Positions 11,908 through 20,733 of a stretch of DNA of 41,624 nucleotides are shown here, one piece after another. This stretch comes from Fibrobacter sp. (lineage in GTDB: Bacteria > Fibrobacterota > Fibrobacteria > Fibrobacterales > Fibrobacteraceae): contig JAGDBD010000033.1 in assembly GCA_017959225.1 (NCBI GenBank), positions 1 to 41,624 on the forward strand. Direction: 5' to 3'. The notes under the pieces were generated by a model. It was given only the letters and a program-made list of their open reading frames with translations, was not told the origin of the DNA and did not search any database. Every line of letters begins with the position of its first letter. Within the stretch, counting starts at the first letter, position 1. The position numbers were made by a program, and so were the translations under genes.

Positions 11908-13263
11908 GTGTCTTTATTTTTTGAAAAAGCTCAGGCGTTTTTTGAAACCGGTAAGACACTCGACGTGGATTTCCGTTTACAGATGCTGGAATCGCTTTAC
12001 GCATGGATTCAAACTCATCAGTCGGAAATTGAAAAGGCTTTATTTCAGGATCTTTCCAAGTCGGGTTTTGAAGCTTTCATGACGGAAATCGGCATCGCCC
12101 TTTCCGAAATTTCTCATGTGAAAAAGCATTTGAAAAAATGGGTTCAAAAAGAAAAGGTCAAAACTCCCATTTCGCTGTTCCCGGCGAAGAGTTATAAGTT
12201 GTACAGGCCCTATGGTCCGGTGCTTATTCTTTCGCCGTGGAATTATCCGTTTTTATTGGCGGTAGAACCTCTCGTTTCGGCGATTGCAGCTGGGAATACG
12301 GCGGTTGTCAAACCGTCTCTTAAAACGCCCCACGTTGCGGATCTGCTTTTGAAACTTGCTTTGGAAGTTTTTCCGGACGCAGAAGTTCAAGTGGCGCTGG
12401 GAGATCACGCTCTTGCCGACGCTTTGATGGCGGAACCCTTCCAGTTCATTTTCTTTACAGGAAGTCCTCGGATCGGTCATCACGTGATGGAAATCGCTTC
12501 CAAAAATTTGACTCCGGTGGTTCTTGAACTGGGCGGAAAAAGCCCTTGTGTTGTGGATGAATCGGCGGACCTTGAACTTTCTGCCAAGCGAATTGCTTTT
12601 GGCAAGCTGATCAATGCGGGTCAGACCTGTGTGGCTCCCGATTTTGTTTTAGTGCAAAAAAAGGTTCAGCGGCGATTCGAAGAATTTCTTGTGAAGGCGT
12701 TTAAAACTTTTGCACCTCAGGGCGCAGAAACGGAATCCTTGCCAAGCATTGTGGATGATGCCCATTTAAATCGGCTGCAAAATTTTTTGCCGAGTGGAGA
12801 GGTTTTGCTGGGGGGAAGCTCTTTTGGAAAGAAGTTCGCTCCTACAGTCCTTTCGGATGTCTCTTGGGATTCTCCCGTGATGCAGGAAGAAATTTTTGGG
12901 CCGATTCTTCCGGTGCTTTCTTATGATTCGGAAGAAGAACTGTTGAAACGCTTGAACCGTTTGCCGCGACCCTTGGCCTTTTACATTTTTAGCGGAAATA
13001 AACGGTGGATTCGCCGGGTACAAAAGGAACTTCACTTTGGCGGCATGTGCGTGAACGATACGCTGATGCATATCGCTTCTTCGGAGCTTCCGTTTGGCGG
13101 AGTCGGTAACAGTGGCATGGGCCGTTATCACGGAGAAGCTGGGTTCAAAACTTTCTCACATGAAGAAAGTGTCCTTGAACGGGGAACTTGGCTCGATCTG
13201 GATTTCCGCTATCCGCCTTTTACGGATGCGAAGAAAAAATTGGTTCAATTCTTTTTGAAGTAA
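11908..13263 (+). CDS. Aldehyde dehydrogenase (class 3-like)
   Basis: A 451-residue NAD(P)-dependent aldehyde dehydrogenase. Key residues are E207 in LELGGKSP, catalytic C241 in GQTCVAPD, and the coenzyme-binding FTGSPRIGHHVME. The short length and the sequence around SPWNYPFLLAVEPL and PFGGVGNSGMGRYHGEAGF point to the class 3/fatty-aldehyde subgroup. The start is GTG at 11908 with GGAG seven bases upstream, inside the end of the preceding gene. The stop is one base before the DUF763 start, indicating tight coupling. Substrate is unknown; fatty or aromatic aldehydes are usual for this group. Confidence 0.93.
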   Translation: MSLFFEKAQAFFETGKTLDVDFRLQMLESLYAWIQTHQSEIEKALFQDLSKSGFEAFMTEIGIALSEISHVKKHLKKWVQKEKVKTPISLFPAKSYKLYRPYGPVLILSPWNYPFLLAVEPLVSAIAAGNTAVVKPSLKTPHVADLLLKLALEVFPDAEVQVALGDHALADALMAEPFQFIFFTGSPRIGHHVMEIASKNLTPVVLELGGKSPCVVDESADLELSAKRIAFGKLINAGQTCVAPDFVLVQKKVQRRFEEFLVKAFKTFAPQGAETESLPSIVDDAHLNRLQNFLPSGEVLLGGSSFGKKFAPTVLSDVSWDSPVMQEEIFGPILPVLSYDSEEELLKRLNRLPRPLAFYIFSGNKRWIRRVQKELHFGGMCVNDTLMHIASSELPFGGVGNSGMGRYHGEAGFKTFSHEESVLERGTWLDLDFRYPPFTDAKKKLVQFFLK

Positions 13264-13264
13264 A

Positions 13265-14524
13265 ATGCCCAAACGGACTGGTGTTGCGGATTTGCCTTTG
13301 CATTCGGGGACGGTTCCTCGGTGGCTTGCGGATCGTATGCGGGACATGGGACGTTTGATTGCAGAATCCATCGTTGAAAATTATGGCAAAAAAGAATTTT
13401 TGATTCGGCTGAGCGATCCTCTTTGGTTTCAGTCCTTTGGGGCTGTCCTCGGCATGGATTGGCATTCTTCGGGAATCACCACAAGCGTTATGTATGCGCT
13501 TAAACGGGGTTTGAATCCCATTGCGAAAGATCTGGGAATTCGTGTGTGCGGTGGGCGTGGAAAATATTCCCGGGAGACGCCGCAGGAGCTTTTGGAAATT
13601 GCAGAAGCCACAGGTTTAGATGGTTTTGCTTTGGAACGCACCAGTCGGCTTTGTGCGAAAGTGGACAATACCGCGGTACAAGACGGATTCCAGCTTTATC
13701 AGCACAATTTTATTGTGACCGATGAAGGGGACTGGGCCGTGGTGCAGCAGGGAATGAATTCCGGTGCAAGGGCTGCTAGACGTTATCACTGGTGCTCTTC
13801 GAATTTGAGATCTTTTGTGGAAGAGCCTCATACGGCTGTAATCGGAGAAAATCGCGGGCAGATTCTAAACCTGACAGCCCAACAGGCGAAAAGTACGCGG
13901 TCATCGATCCTTGAACTTTCCCGTGAAGATCCAACACGGATGATGCGAGAAATTTCGCAGATTGTTCAGCCGAATACATCCATCATCGTTCCAGCTCAGA
14001 CCGACCTGTTTTTACCGACGCCCGATCCGATTGTTTTAAGCACGAACCGCAATTGCACAATGCCTTCCCACCATGAAGTTCGCCCTGAAGACGTAGATTT
14101 GAAACGCTTGGGAGGAGTCCTTGCTACCGCGTACGAATCCGAGCCAAAAGACTTTGAAAGCTTATTGCTTACGCCGGGGCTTGGACCTCGCACATTGCAA
14201 TCCCTTACGCTTGTAAGTGAAGTTATCAATGGAACCCCTTCGCGTTTTAAGGACCCGGCCAGGTTCTCCTTTGCTCACGGTGGAAAAGACGGTCATCCTT
14301 TTCCTGTGCCGACTCGCATTTATGACGAATCCATTCGGATTCTGGGAGATTCCATTGAAAAGGCGAAGCTCGGGGATCGCGATAAAATGGAATGCTTGAA
14401 TCGTTTGCACAAAACGCAGTTAGCGGTAGAACGGAACTGTTCACCGTTAGCTGATTTCGAAAAAACGCTTGAACATGAAAAAGCCCATTCTAAAGAATGG
14501 GGTGGAAGGACCGTTTCGGATTAA
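13265..14524 (+). CDS. DUF763 family protein
   Basis: A 419-residue cytoplasmic protein that matches DUF763 as I remember it, by its opening KRTGVADLPLHSGTVPRWL and the following FGAVLGMDWHSSGITTSV, VCGGRGKYSR and NTAVQDGFQLYQHNF regions. The family's biochemical role is not known to me. Hydrophobic segments typical of membranes are absent, and the many conserved His/Cys/Asp residues suggest an enzyme. It follows the aldehyde dehydrogenase by one base and overlaps the convergent rdgB gene by four bases. The last ~15 codons also encode, on the other strand, the terminator of rdgB. Confidence 0.85.
   Translation: MPKRTGVADLPLHSGTVPRWLADRMRDMGRLIAESIVENYGKKEFLIRLSDPLWFQSFGAVLGMDWHSSGITTSVMYALKRGLNPIAKDLGIRVCGGRGKYSRETPQELLEIAEATGLDGFALERTSRLCAKVDNTAVQDGFQLYQHNFIVTDEGDWAVVQQGMNSGARAARRYHWCSSNLRSFVEEPHTAVIGENRGQILNLTAQQAKSTRSSILELSREDPTRMMREISQIVQPNTSIIVPAQTDLFLPTPDPIVLSTNRNCTMPSHHEVRPEDVDLKRLGGVLATAYESEPKDFESLLLTPGLGPRTLQSLTLVSEVINGTPSRFKDPARFSFAHGGKDGHPFPVPTRIYDESIRILGDSIEKAKLGDRDKMECLNRLHKTQLAVERNCSPLADFEKTLEHEKAHSKEWGGRTVSD
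14484..14501 (-). terminator. Terminator of rdgB, inside the DUF763 coding region
   Basis: On the minus strand CCCATTCT-TT-AGAATGGG (14501-14484) is followed by CTTTTTC, a standard intrinsic terminator 20 bases beyond the rdgB stop. It lies within the 3' end of the convergent DUF763 gene. Confidence 0.75.
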
Positions 14525-15144
14525 GAAAGATCCTTGTGCAACGCTCGGATAGCGTTTCCGCGGTGGCTGATAGGCTTTTTTTCGGCAAGTTCCATTTGGG
14601 CAAAAGTACGAGTTTCACCACTAGGAACAAAAAGGGGATCGTATCCGAAACCTTTATCGCCGACGGGAGCAAAGTTGATTTGTCCGCGGCATTCGCCTTC
14701 GTAAATTTTCGGTTTGGAAATTTCGTATTTGCCGTCTGCATTTCGGGTGACGGTTTGGTATGAAAGGGCACAGAAGTAACGGGCGCTGCGATCCGTGACG
14801 CCTTCGAGTTTTTTCATGAGCTTAACGTTATTCGCTTCGTCGTCTCCGTGATGACCGCAGTACCGTGCACTGTAGATTCCAGGTTCACCATTCAGGGCGA
14901 AGACTTCAAGACCGGAATCGTCGGCGAGAACGGTCGCTTCGATACCTTTTTGGGCAAGCCATTCTGCGGTGGTATTGGATTTGATAATCGCATTGGCTGC
15001 AAAGGAATCTCCATTTTCGTCGATGTCACCGTCAAAACCAATATCTTTCAAGGTTTTGAATTCGTTGTGTTCTGTTCCAAGGATAAAGGCAAAATCCCGA
15101 ATTTTTCCGGGATTGCCGGTAGCAATCACAAATAGACGTTTCAT
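14521..15144 (-). CDS. rdgB: XTP/dITP diphosphatase (non-canonical purine NTP pyrophosphatase)
   Basis: A 207-residue house-cleaning enzyme that hydrolyses XTP, ITP and dITP so they are not built into nucleic acids. Family motifs are ATGNPGKIRDF at the N-terminus, the metal-binding ADDSGLEV (about 76-83) followed by GEPGIYSARYCG, GFGYDPLFVPSG (about 165-176) and SHRGNA near the end. It starts immediately after the stop of the metallo-beta-lactamase-fold gene with no gap, so the two are co-transcribed. It overlaps DUF763 by four bases tail to tail. Confidence 0.94.
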   Translation of the reverse strand: MKRLFVIATGNPGKIRDFAFILGTEHNEFKTLKDIGFDGDIDENGDSFAANAIIKSNTTAEWLAQKGIEATVLADDSGLEVFALNGEPGIYSARYCGHHGDDEANNVKLMKKLEGVTDRSARYFCALSYQTVTRNADGKYEISKPKIYEGECRGQINFAPVGDKGFGYDPLFVPSGETRTFAQMELAEKKPISHRGNAIRALHKDLS

Positions 15145-16248
15145 TTAATTTTCGACCGTTTTTGCTGGTTTTGATTCCGGCGCAACGATAGCTTTTTTCC
15201 ATTCAAGGATTTCACCGATGGTGGGCGTCATCACGTCAAAACCTTTTTGGCGCAGAGCTTCTGCATTTTTTAGCGGTGCGTCCCAACTGTGATTTGCCAG
15301 TTTGAATTTGGAATTGTGCACGGTCATGTAACGTTTGGCATTTAGATCTTTAGCGATTAAAGGCAGTTCTTGTGGCAGGGTGTGGATATTTGCCCAGTTT
15401 TCGTCGTACTGACCATTTTCAAGAATCGCAAGGTCTAAGTCGGGGAATTGCTTTCCGATGCGGGCGTAATGCGGACCATATCCGGAGTCGCCCCCGATGT
15501 AGATTTTACCGGAGGGAGTTTCTAAAACAAAGGATGCCCAAAGGGTTTTGGTCTGGAAAAGGCTTCTACCGGAGAAGTGTCTGGCCGGTAAGCAGTAGAT
15601 TTTGAATCCGTCTGCAAAACTTTCGGATTCGTCCCAGTCCAGCTCGGTTAATTTGTTTGCAGGGTATCCCCAATATTCCAAGTGAGAGCCTACACCGAGT
15701 CCCGTTACCACGTGGTTTACGCGGTCCTTGATTTTGGGAACGGTTTCGTAATCCAAATGGTCGTAATGATCGTGTGTAATGATCAGAAAGTCGATGTCCG
15801 GAATGTCTTCGGGAGTATAGATTTGAGTTCCCGGAAAAGCTTTGTTGATGAATTGGAAGGGAGCTCCTGCAAAAAATACAGGATCTACAAGAATGCGTTT
15901 TCCTGCGGCTTGGATCATGTAGGAGGAATGTCCAAACCAGATGATCAAATCCTTGTTTTTGTCGAGCTTTGAAAGGTCTGTTTTGATAACCTTAATTTGT
16001 CCGGAATCGGGCACGGTGTTCGGGTGTTCCTTAAAGAGAAAGTCCCACCAGATGCTGAGCATTCCTTTGTTCTTTGCCATCATGGTGGTTTGGGTTTCGT
16101 TTTGAAAATGCCCGTCTTTGTAATTGGGGGATTTTTCAATGCGTTCCAAACGTTCTCCGCTTGGAATTTTTCCGAATTGGGGCTGATTTAAAATGCCGAT
16201 ACCTGCAATGCCTACAACGCCTACAATGGAAAGGATGACTAAAAACAT
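15145..16248 (-). CDS. Metallo-beta-lactamase-fold hydrolase (UlaG/NAPE-PLD-like)
   Basis: A 367-residue protein with an N-terminal hydrophobic segment (residues 1-20, probable membrane anchor) and a metallo-beta-lactamase domain. The binuclear metal motif is HDHYDHLD (about 160), preceded by IIWFGHSSYMIQ and ILVDPVFF. Later ligands are in ARHFSGR and YIGGDSGYGPHY, and HNSKFKLANHSW. The HSS and GRS/W patterns match the NAPE-PLD/UlaG-like subgroup, which acts on phosphodiester or lactone substrates; the substrate here is unknown. GGAGA lies seven bases before the ATG. It is the first gene of a two-gene unit with rdgB and has its own promoter. Confidence 0.85.
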   Translation of the reverse strand: MFLVILSIVGVVGIAGIGILNQPQFGKIPSGERLERIEKSPNYKDGHFQNETQTTMMAKNKGMLSIWWDFLFKEHPNTVPDSGQIKVIKTDLSKLDKNKDLIIWFGHSSYMIQAAGKRILVDPVFFAGAPFQFINKAFPGTQIYTPEDIPDIDFLIITHDHYDHLDYETVPKIKDRVNHVVTGLGVGSHLEYWGYPANKLTELDWDESESFADGFKIYCLPARHFSGRSLFQTKTLWASFVLETPSGKIYIGGDSGYGPHYARIGKQFPDLDLAILENGQYDENWANIHTLPQELPLIAKDLNAKRYMTVHNSKFKLANHSWDAPLKNAEALRQKGFDVMTPTIGEILEWKKAIVAPESKPAKTVEN

Positions 16249-16277
16249 GGAATCTCCTTGCGAATTCTTCTCTTTTC

Positions 16278-16308
16278 AATATACGATTTTGAGTTAACTC
16301 TAAGTCAA
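16278..16308 (-). promoter_or_regulatory. Promoter with palindrome in a 19-base spacer, upstream of the MBL-fold gene
   Basis: On the minus strand TTGACT (16308-16303) and TATATT (16283-16278) are 19 bases apart, about 30 bases before the gene's start codon. The spacer contains the perfect 10-bp palindrome GAGTTAACTC (16291-16300). Long spacers with a centred operator are typical of MerR-type control, which is a suggestion only. Confidence 0.5.
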
Positions 16309-16330
16309 GGGTCGGATGCCCAGAAAGTTT

Positions 16331-16366
16331 AAAAAGCGAGAACCCCTCCGCTTTGAAGGGGCTCTC
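16331..16366 (-). terminator. Terminator of rnpB
   Basis: On the minus strand GAGAGCCCCT (16366-16357) pairs with AGGGGTTCTC (16347-16338), including one G-U pair, then runs into GCTTTTTAAAC. It lies just after the RNase P RNA 3' end. Confidence 0.75.
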
Positions 16367-16370
16367 ATAA

Positions 16371-16737
16371 AAGGGACGACTATAAGCCGGGTTTTGTGCC
16401 GGCCAAAGGTCGGCGATGACCATCTATCTGGATCCGCTATTACTAACGGCCTCAAGCAACCTACCCGAATTCCGGCTGGAAAAGGCTACCCAGGCACTCC
16501 GAAAAGTGCGGAATTCTGCTTGGTCTTGCACCGGATGGGGCTTGCCATGCCGTTTCTGTCACCAGAAACGCGGTGAGCTCTTGCCTCGCCATTTCACCCT
16601 TACCTCTTGCGAGGCGGTTTGTTTTCTGCTGCGCTATCCGTCGTATTTCTACGCCTGGACGTTATCCAGCATCCTGCCTTGCGGTGCCCGGACTTTCCTC
16701 CCTCGTATTCACGAGAGCGGCCATCCGTCGTCCCACT
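16371..16737 (-). ncRNA. rnpB: RNase P RNA (type A)
   Basis: This is the catalytic RNA that matures tRNA 5' ends. On the minus strand GGGACGAC (16734-16727) and GTCGTCCC (16380-16373) close helix P1. The universally conserved GAGGAAAGTCCGGGC is at 16700-16686, and the conserved 3' side includes AGAtagatggtcatc and ACAAAACCCGGCTTA near 16430-16380. Length (about 367) and the complement of helices fit the ancestral type A form. It is divergent from the DUF748 gene, with about 33 bases between them for both promoters. Ends are good to a few bases. Confidence 0.96.
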
Positions 16738-16770
16738 TCAAATGTAGCATAATTTTCTATCCTTTTAAAT

Positions 16771-17022
16771 ATGAAAAAAGCGTTACGTATTATTGGAATT
16801 GTGGTAGCGGTTCTGATTTTTTTGGGGATTGCTGCGTGTTTTATCGCTCCTAAGATTGCTAAGGGGTATGTCGAAGATCACGCAAAGGAACTCCTTGGCC
16901 GTCGAATGCAAATCGGAGACATTTCCTTTAACCCGTTCCGTTTTACTTTTCCATTGAAGACTTCGCCCTTTTTGAACCGGACGATTCCACACGGTTTGTC
17001 GCATTCAAACAGTTCTATGTGA
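16771..17022 (+). pseudogene. 5' part of the DUF748 gene, separated by a one-base frameshift
   Basis: This frame begins at an ATG with a membrane anchor (residues about 5-28, IIGIVVAVLIFLGIAACF) and runs on with the normal DUF748 opening (ELLGRRMQIGDISFNPFRFTF). After the T run at 16947-16950 the frame turns to non-family sequence and stops at 17022. The next frame, read from 16953, continues smoothly with IEDFALFEPDDSTRFVAF into the main open frame. One extra T in the run would restore a single 734-residue protein. A sequencing or assembly error is the simplest cause; a real mutation or slippage is possible. Confidence 0.8.
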
Positions 17023-18974
17023 ATGCAGATCCGGCGTGCCTTTTGATCGGAGACATTTGCCTTTCCGAAGTCAAAATTGATTCTCCTTACGCTAGGGTCA
17101 TCAAAAATGGAAACGCCTTCAACTTTAGCGATATTCTGGATCATTTGAATGCCGCAGATTCTTCGATGACACAGGTAAAAGCCCCTGATTCTTCCCAGGT
17201 GAACGTCGCCGATTCGGTGATGACTCAAGTGAACGCTCTTCCTTTTGGAATTTCCATTCAAAAGATTGCCATCCTTTCGGGAGATGTGATTTTTACCGAT
17301 CAAGAAGTGAAATCGAATATTGAAATCAACGATTTTTCGGTGAAAGTCCCGGAGGTCTATTTTTCGAACCAGAATACATCGGCTGGTGTGAATTTGGAAT
17401 TTGCAAGCGGCGGATCCCTTGGCGTCAATGCGGATTACAACATGGAGAAAGGGGATTTTGCGGTGAACGTGATCCTTTCCCGTTTCGCCATTGGAACCGT
17501 GAAGCCTTATCTTGAAAGCGCTTTGAATTTTAGCGACCTGTCGGGACTTGTGAGCGTGAACCTTTATGCTACGGGCAATGTGTCGGATGTACTTGCTTCT
17601 ACGGCAAAAGGAACTGTGGTTGTAGAAGACGTTGTGCTGACGGAAACTTCGGGAAAGACCATCGGAGTTTCTCATATCGGTGTAGGCATTGCAGAAGCGA
17701 ATCTTGCCAAAAATCGCTTTGTCATCGATTCCGTCGATGTGCAAGGGGCTTATGGGCACTTTGATCTGAATAAAAATTCGAATAATATTGAAGTCCTTTT
17801 AGCGGCGAAGAAAAATCCTTCGGAAAAAGATTCGACAGCAAAAAAGCCTGCGGAAGTGACTGCGTCAAAATCTCCGGTTCAAATCGATGCTCTGTTAAAA
17901 AAACTTTCCGTCTCCAACACGCGTTTTACGCTGAACGACAATACGATTCCGGGCGGCTTTTCGTACACGGTTTCGGGCATTTCGGTTCAAGCTTCGAACG
18001 TGGCCTTTGACCGTGAAGCGCAGGTGAACGTGAATGCTGTCCTTCCCCGAGGAGGTTCTGCCAAGGTTTTTGCAAAACTCGTTCCTGCGGACCAGACTTC
18101 CCTCAAGGCGAACATTTCGGTGAAGAATGTCAACATGGCGGATTTTTCCAAGTATTCCGAACATTACACGGGATATCCGTTGACCGCAGGCTCTTTCGGT
18201 TTTGCATCGGACAATGTGATCGACCATTATAACGTCGATAGCAAAAATATCATCGATATTTACAATTTGACGGTGGGCGATAAGCCTTCTTCGGCGAATC
18301 CGGAATACATGGTTCCCATGAAAGTGGCTCTTTACATTTTGAAAGATAAAGATGGAAAGATCTCTTTTGACGTTCCGGTGAAGGGAAACTTGCAAGATCC
18401 GGAATTCTCTTATGGAAGGATCATTTGGCAGACCGTGATGAATTTGATGATCAAGGTCGCCCTTTCTCCGGCAAAGCTTCTCCTTGGATCTTCCACCCCC
18501 AGCGATTTTGCTTTTGAAATTGCCGCAGATGATTTTACGAGCGAACAGTACGGCATAGCTCAGGAGTGGACAAAAGTTTTAACGTCTAAACCGGGCTCAA
18601 AGCTAACGGTTCTTCAGGTATACAATCCCAAAAAACAGTTGGAAGCCTTTGCTCTTGGCGAACAGAAAATTGCATATTATAAATCGGTAACCGGGAAAAC
18701 GAATCTGACCCCTGTCGATATGAAGTCCGCATTAGAAGCAAAAGAAGACGAAGGATTTAAGCAGTTTGCTGCCACGTGGCAACGTCCTTCGGACGACGCT
18801 TTGACTTTGCAGCTGAATTCTCTTGCCGAAGCCCGAAACGCCAAACTTTTGAAAGCGTTGAGCGCTCAGCCGGGAGTCACTTCAAAGAATTTGAAAGTGC
18901 GCATGGCAACGCCTGCCGAACGTGCTTCGATCGGTAAAAAATCCTTATTCCGTATGATGGTGGAACTTCCGTGA
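17019..18974 (+). CDS. DUF748 (AsmA-like) envelope protein, main part
   Basis: The 651-residue open frame carries most of a DUF748 protein, a group related to AsmA/TamB-type proteins that span the periplasm from an inner-membrane anchor. True coding begins in the preceding frame at 16771, where the anchor lies; the ATG at 17019 is merely the first in this frame. The family's conserved C-terminal end is clear: FDVPVKGNLQDPEFSYG, IIWQTVMNLMIKVALSP (about 480-510). Repeating beta-strand-rich segments fill the middle, and a C-terminal charged helical portion follows. Its stop overlaps the GTG start of the Omp85-like gene by four bases, so the two products are probably made together. Confidence 0.85.
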   Translation: MNADPACLLIGDICLSEVKIDSPYARVIKNGNAFNFSDILDHLNAADSSMTQVKAPDSSQVNVADSVMTQVNALPFGISIQKIAILSGDVIFTDQEVKSNIEINDFSVKVPEVYFSNQNTSAGVNLEFASGGSLGVNADYNMEKGDFAVNVILSRFAIGTVKPYLESALNFSDLSGLVSVNLYATGNVSDVLASTAKGTVVVEDVVLTETSGKTIGVSHIGVGIAEANLAKNRFVIDSVDVQGAYGHFDLNKNSNNIEVLLAAKKNPSEKDSTAKKPAEVTASKSPVQIDALLKKLSVSNTRFTLNDNTIPGGFSYTVSGISVQASNVAFDREAQVNVNAVLPRGGSAKVFAKLVPADQTSLKANISVKNVNMADFSKYSEHYTGYPLTAGSFGFASDNVIDHYNVDSKNIIDIYNLTVGDKPSSANPEYMVPMKVALYILKDKDGKISFDVPVKGNLQDPEFSYGRIIWQTVMNLMIKVALSPAKLLLGSSTPSDFAFEIAADDFTSEQYGIAQEWTKVLTSKPGSKLTVLQVYNPKKQLEAFALGEQKIAYYKSVTGKTNLTPVDMKSALEAKEDEGFKQFAATWQRPSDDALTLQLNSLAEARNAKLLKALSAQPGVTSKNLKVRMATPAERASIGKKSLFRMMVELP

Positions 18975-20719
18975 TCATTCTTTTTGTTTTGTTGCTTGCC
19001 GTTTTTGCGGGGGCGAGTACTTTGCCCGAAGCGGCTTTTAGCCGTCCCACAGCGGATTCTTTGGCGTATTTCCGTGTCGATTCCATTGTGGTGATCAATG
19101 GTGATGCTTTTGACGATTCTAAAGCTTATTCGTGGGTGGATAGTCTAGTTTACGATATCGGTAATGGAATTCACTTTGAAACGCGGAAGTCCGTGGTAAA
19201 AAAACTGCTGCTTTTTGACGTGGGCGACCAGGTGAATTTGTATGAATTGATTGAAAGCGAAAAAAATTTGCGTTCCCAGGCGTATATCGCCGATGCAAAA
19301 ATCACCCGTGAAATTTCTGTCGATGGAAAAAATATTCTCTATGTGAAAACGAGCGATACATGGACGCTTTCCCCGGCGATTTCCGTAGGGCGCCCTGGAG
19401 ATGGAGGTCTTGAATATGGCATCGGAATTTGGGAAAATAACTTCTTAGGTTTTGGACAGACCATTGGCTTTTACTATTCCCACGATGACTACCGCGATCG
19501 CATCATGGGGCTTTACAACAACAGCAATTTCTTGTTCCGCAACAACCGATTTGAAGTTTCCGTTTCAGACAATACCGACGGTTATACTCATTATGCGACA
19601 ATGTACTTGCCTTATCTTTCCCGCCAAAAAAACGAGTGGGCTTATACGATTGCAGGCTATACCGATAAGCAAGATACCAAGTACTATTGGACAGGCAAGT
19701 TGCCTTCGAAAAAAACTTCCTATGCGGTCACCGATAGCGTTAAAGAATCGTTGCCGAATTACAACCGCAAACATGGAAACGCCGTTCTCCGCGTAAACGG
19801 GATGGAAGAAGATTCCGCTTCTTTTCGGATCGGGCATTCTTTTGGCAGCGAAGAACTGAAAATTTATTTGGGACTGAGTTATGATTACCACCGACTTGGA
19901 CGCTCCTACCAGTCGGTGACGCCTTTTCGGTTTGTGGACGACAGTACGGTTTATGCGCTTGATTCCTCTGCCATTGAAGACTGGATTCCGGAACAGCTGG
20001 ATTCCCGATTTGGAGCGAACATTACATTTTCACGTATCCGTTATGACCGTTTAACGAATTTTAAACACGCCAAGTGGACTGAAGACATTGATAAGGGTTA
20101 CAGCGTGAATGTGGGAATTTCCAAGAACTGGAAAGCCCTTGGGGCGATGGATGATGACGCCCGTTTGGATTATAAAATTTACCTTGCGCTGGGATCCCGG
20201 ATGCACCATTTGATGTTGAATGCCAAGTCCCATTTCTACTTCAATTCCGATACAAGACGGGATATTTATGAATACGCTTCCCTGGAATATATTTGGCGTT
20301 CCAATGAATGGTTTTCGACACAGCTAGGCAGTTACATGGATACGTATAAACGTTCCGCCTACGGAAGGCAACTTTCGCTAGGAGGATATTCCGGGCAGGA
20401 ATTCTACGGCTTCCCTTCGTACCTTTACACGGGGCAGGCCCGTTTTTACGGTCAAATCGAAGAACGTTTTTTCCCTCATTTTGAAATCGGAACGGTAGCC
20501 CCTGTTTTTGCTGTATTTTTTAAGGCCGGTGAAACGACCGCAAGCATTCATGAATTTGAACCCCGAGACTTGACCTATGTCGCCGGTTTTGGAATTCGGT
20601 TTGCCATGACCAAATCGGTGTCCGGACTTGTGAATCATTTGAATTTTAGCTGGCCGTTGAACGGCCCCCTTGTTTCTGCGAAGCCGCGAGTCGGCTTGAT
20701 CGCTTTGCTTTCCCTTTAA
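18971..20719 (+). CDS. Omp85/TamA-like outer membrane protein (POTRA plus beta-barrel)
   Basis: A 582-residue outer membrane protein. Residues 1-15 are a signal peptide (FVLLLAVFAGAS). Residues about 55-115 resemble one POTRA-type domain (HFETRKSVVKKLLLFDVGD, EKNLRSQAYIADAKI, VKTSDTWTLSP). A long barrel follows from about 120, opening with the family-like GLEYGIGIWENNFLGFGQTIG and rich in alternating aromatic strands. One POTRA and no lipoprotein signal distinguish it from BamA (five POTRAs). It starts at GTG 18971, inside the stop of the DUF748 gene. Pairing a POTRA-barrel with an AsmA-like partner recalls TamA/TamB, so a role in moving lipid or protein across the envelope is inferred. Confidence 0.8.
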   Translation: MIILFVLLLAVFAGASTLPEAAFSRPTADSLAYFRVDSIVVINGDAFDDSKAYSWVDSLVYDIGNGIHFETRKSVVKKLLLFDVGDQVNLYELIESEKNLRSQAYIADAKITREISVDGKNILYVKTSDTWTLSPAISVGRPGDGGLEYGIGIWENNFLGFGQTIGFYYSHDDYRDRIMGLYNNSNFLFRNNRFEVSVSDNTDGYTHYATMYLPYLSRQKNEWAYTIAGYTDKQDTKYYWTGKLPSKKTSYAVTDSVKESLPNYNRKHGNAVLRVNGMEEDSASFRIGHSFGSEELKIYLGLSYDYHRLGRSYQSVTPFRFVDDSTVYALDSSAIEDWIPEQLDSRFGANITFSRIRYDRLTNFKHAKWTEDIDKGYSVNVGISKNWKALGAMDDDARLDYKIYLALGSRMHHLMLNAKSHFYFNSDTRRDIYEYASLEYIWRSNEWFSTQLGSYMDTYKRSAYGRQLSLGGYSGQEFYGFPSYLYTGQARFYGQIEERFFPHFEIGTVAPVFAVFFKAGETTASIHEFEPRDLTYVAGFGIRFAMTKSVSGLVNHLNFSWPLNGPLVSAKPRVGLIALLSL

Positions 20720-20733
20720 GGATTTGAGGATTT

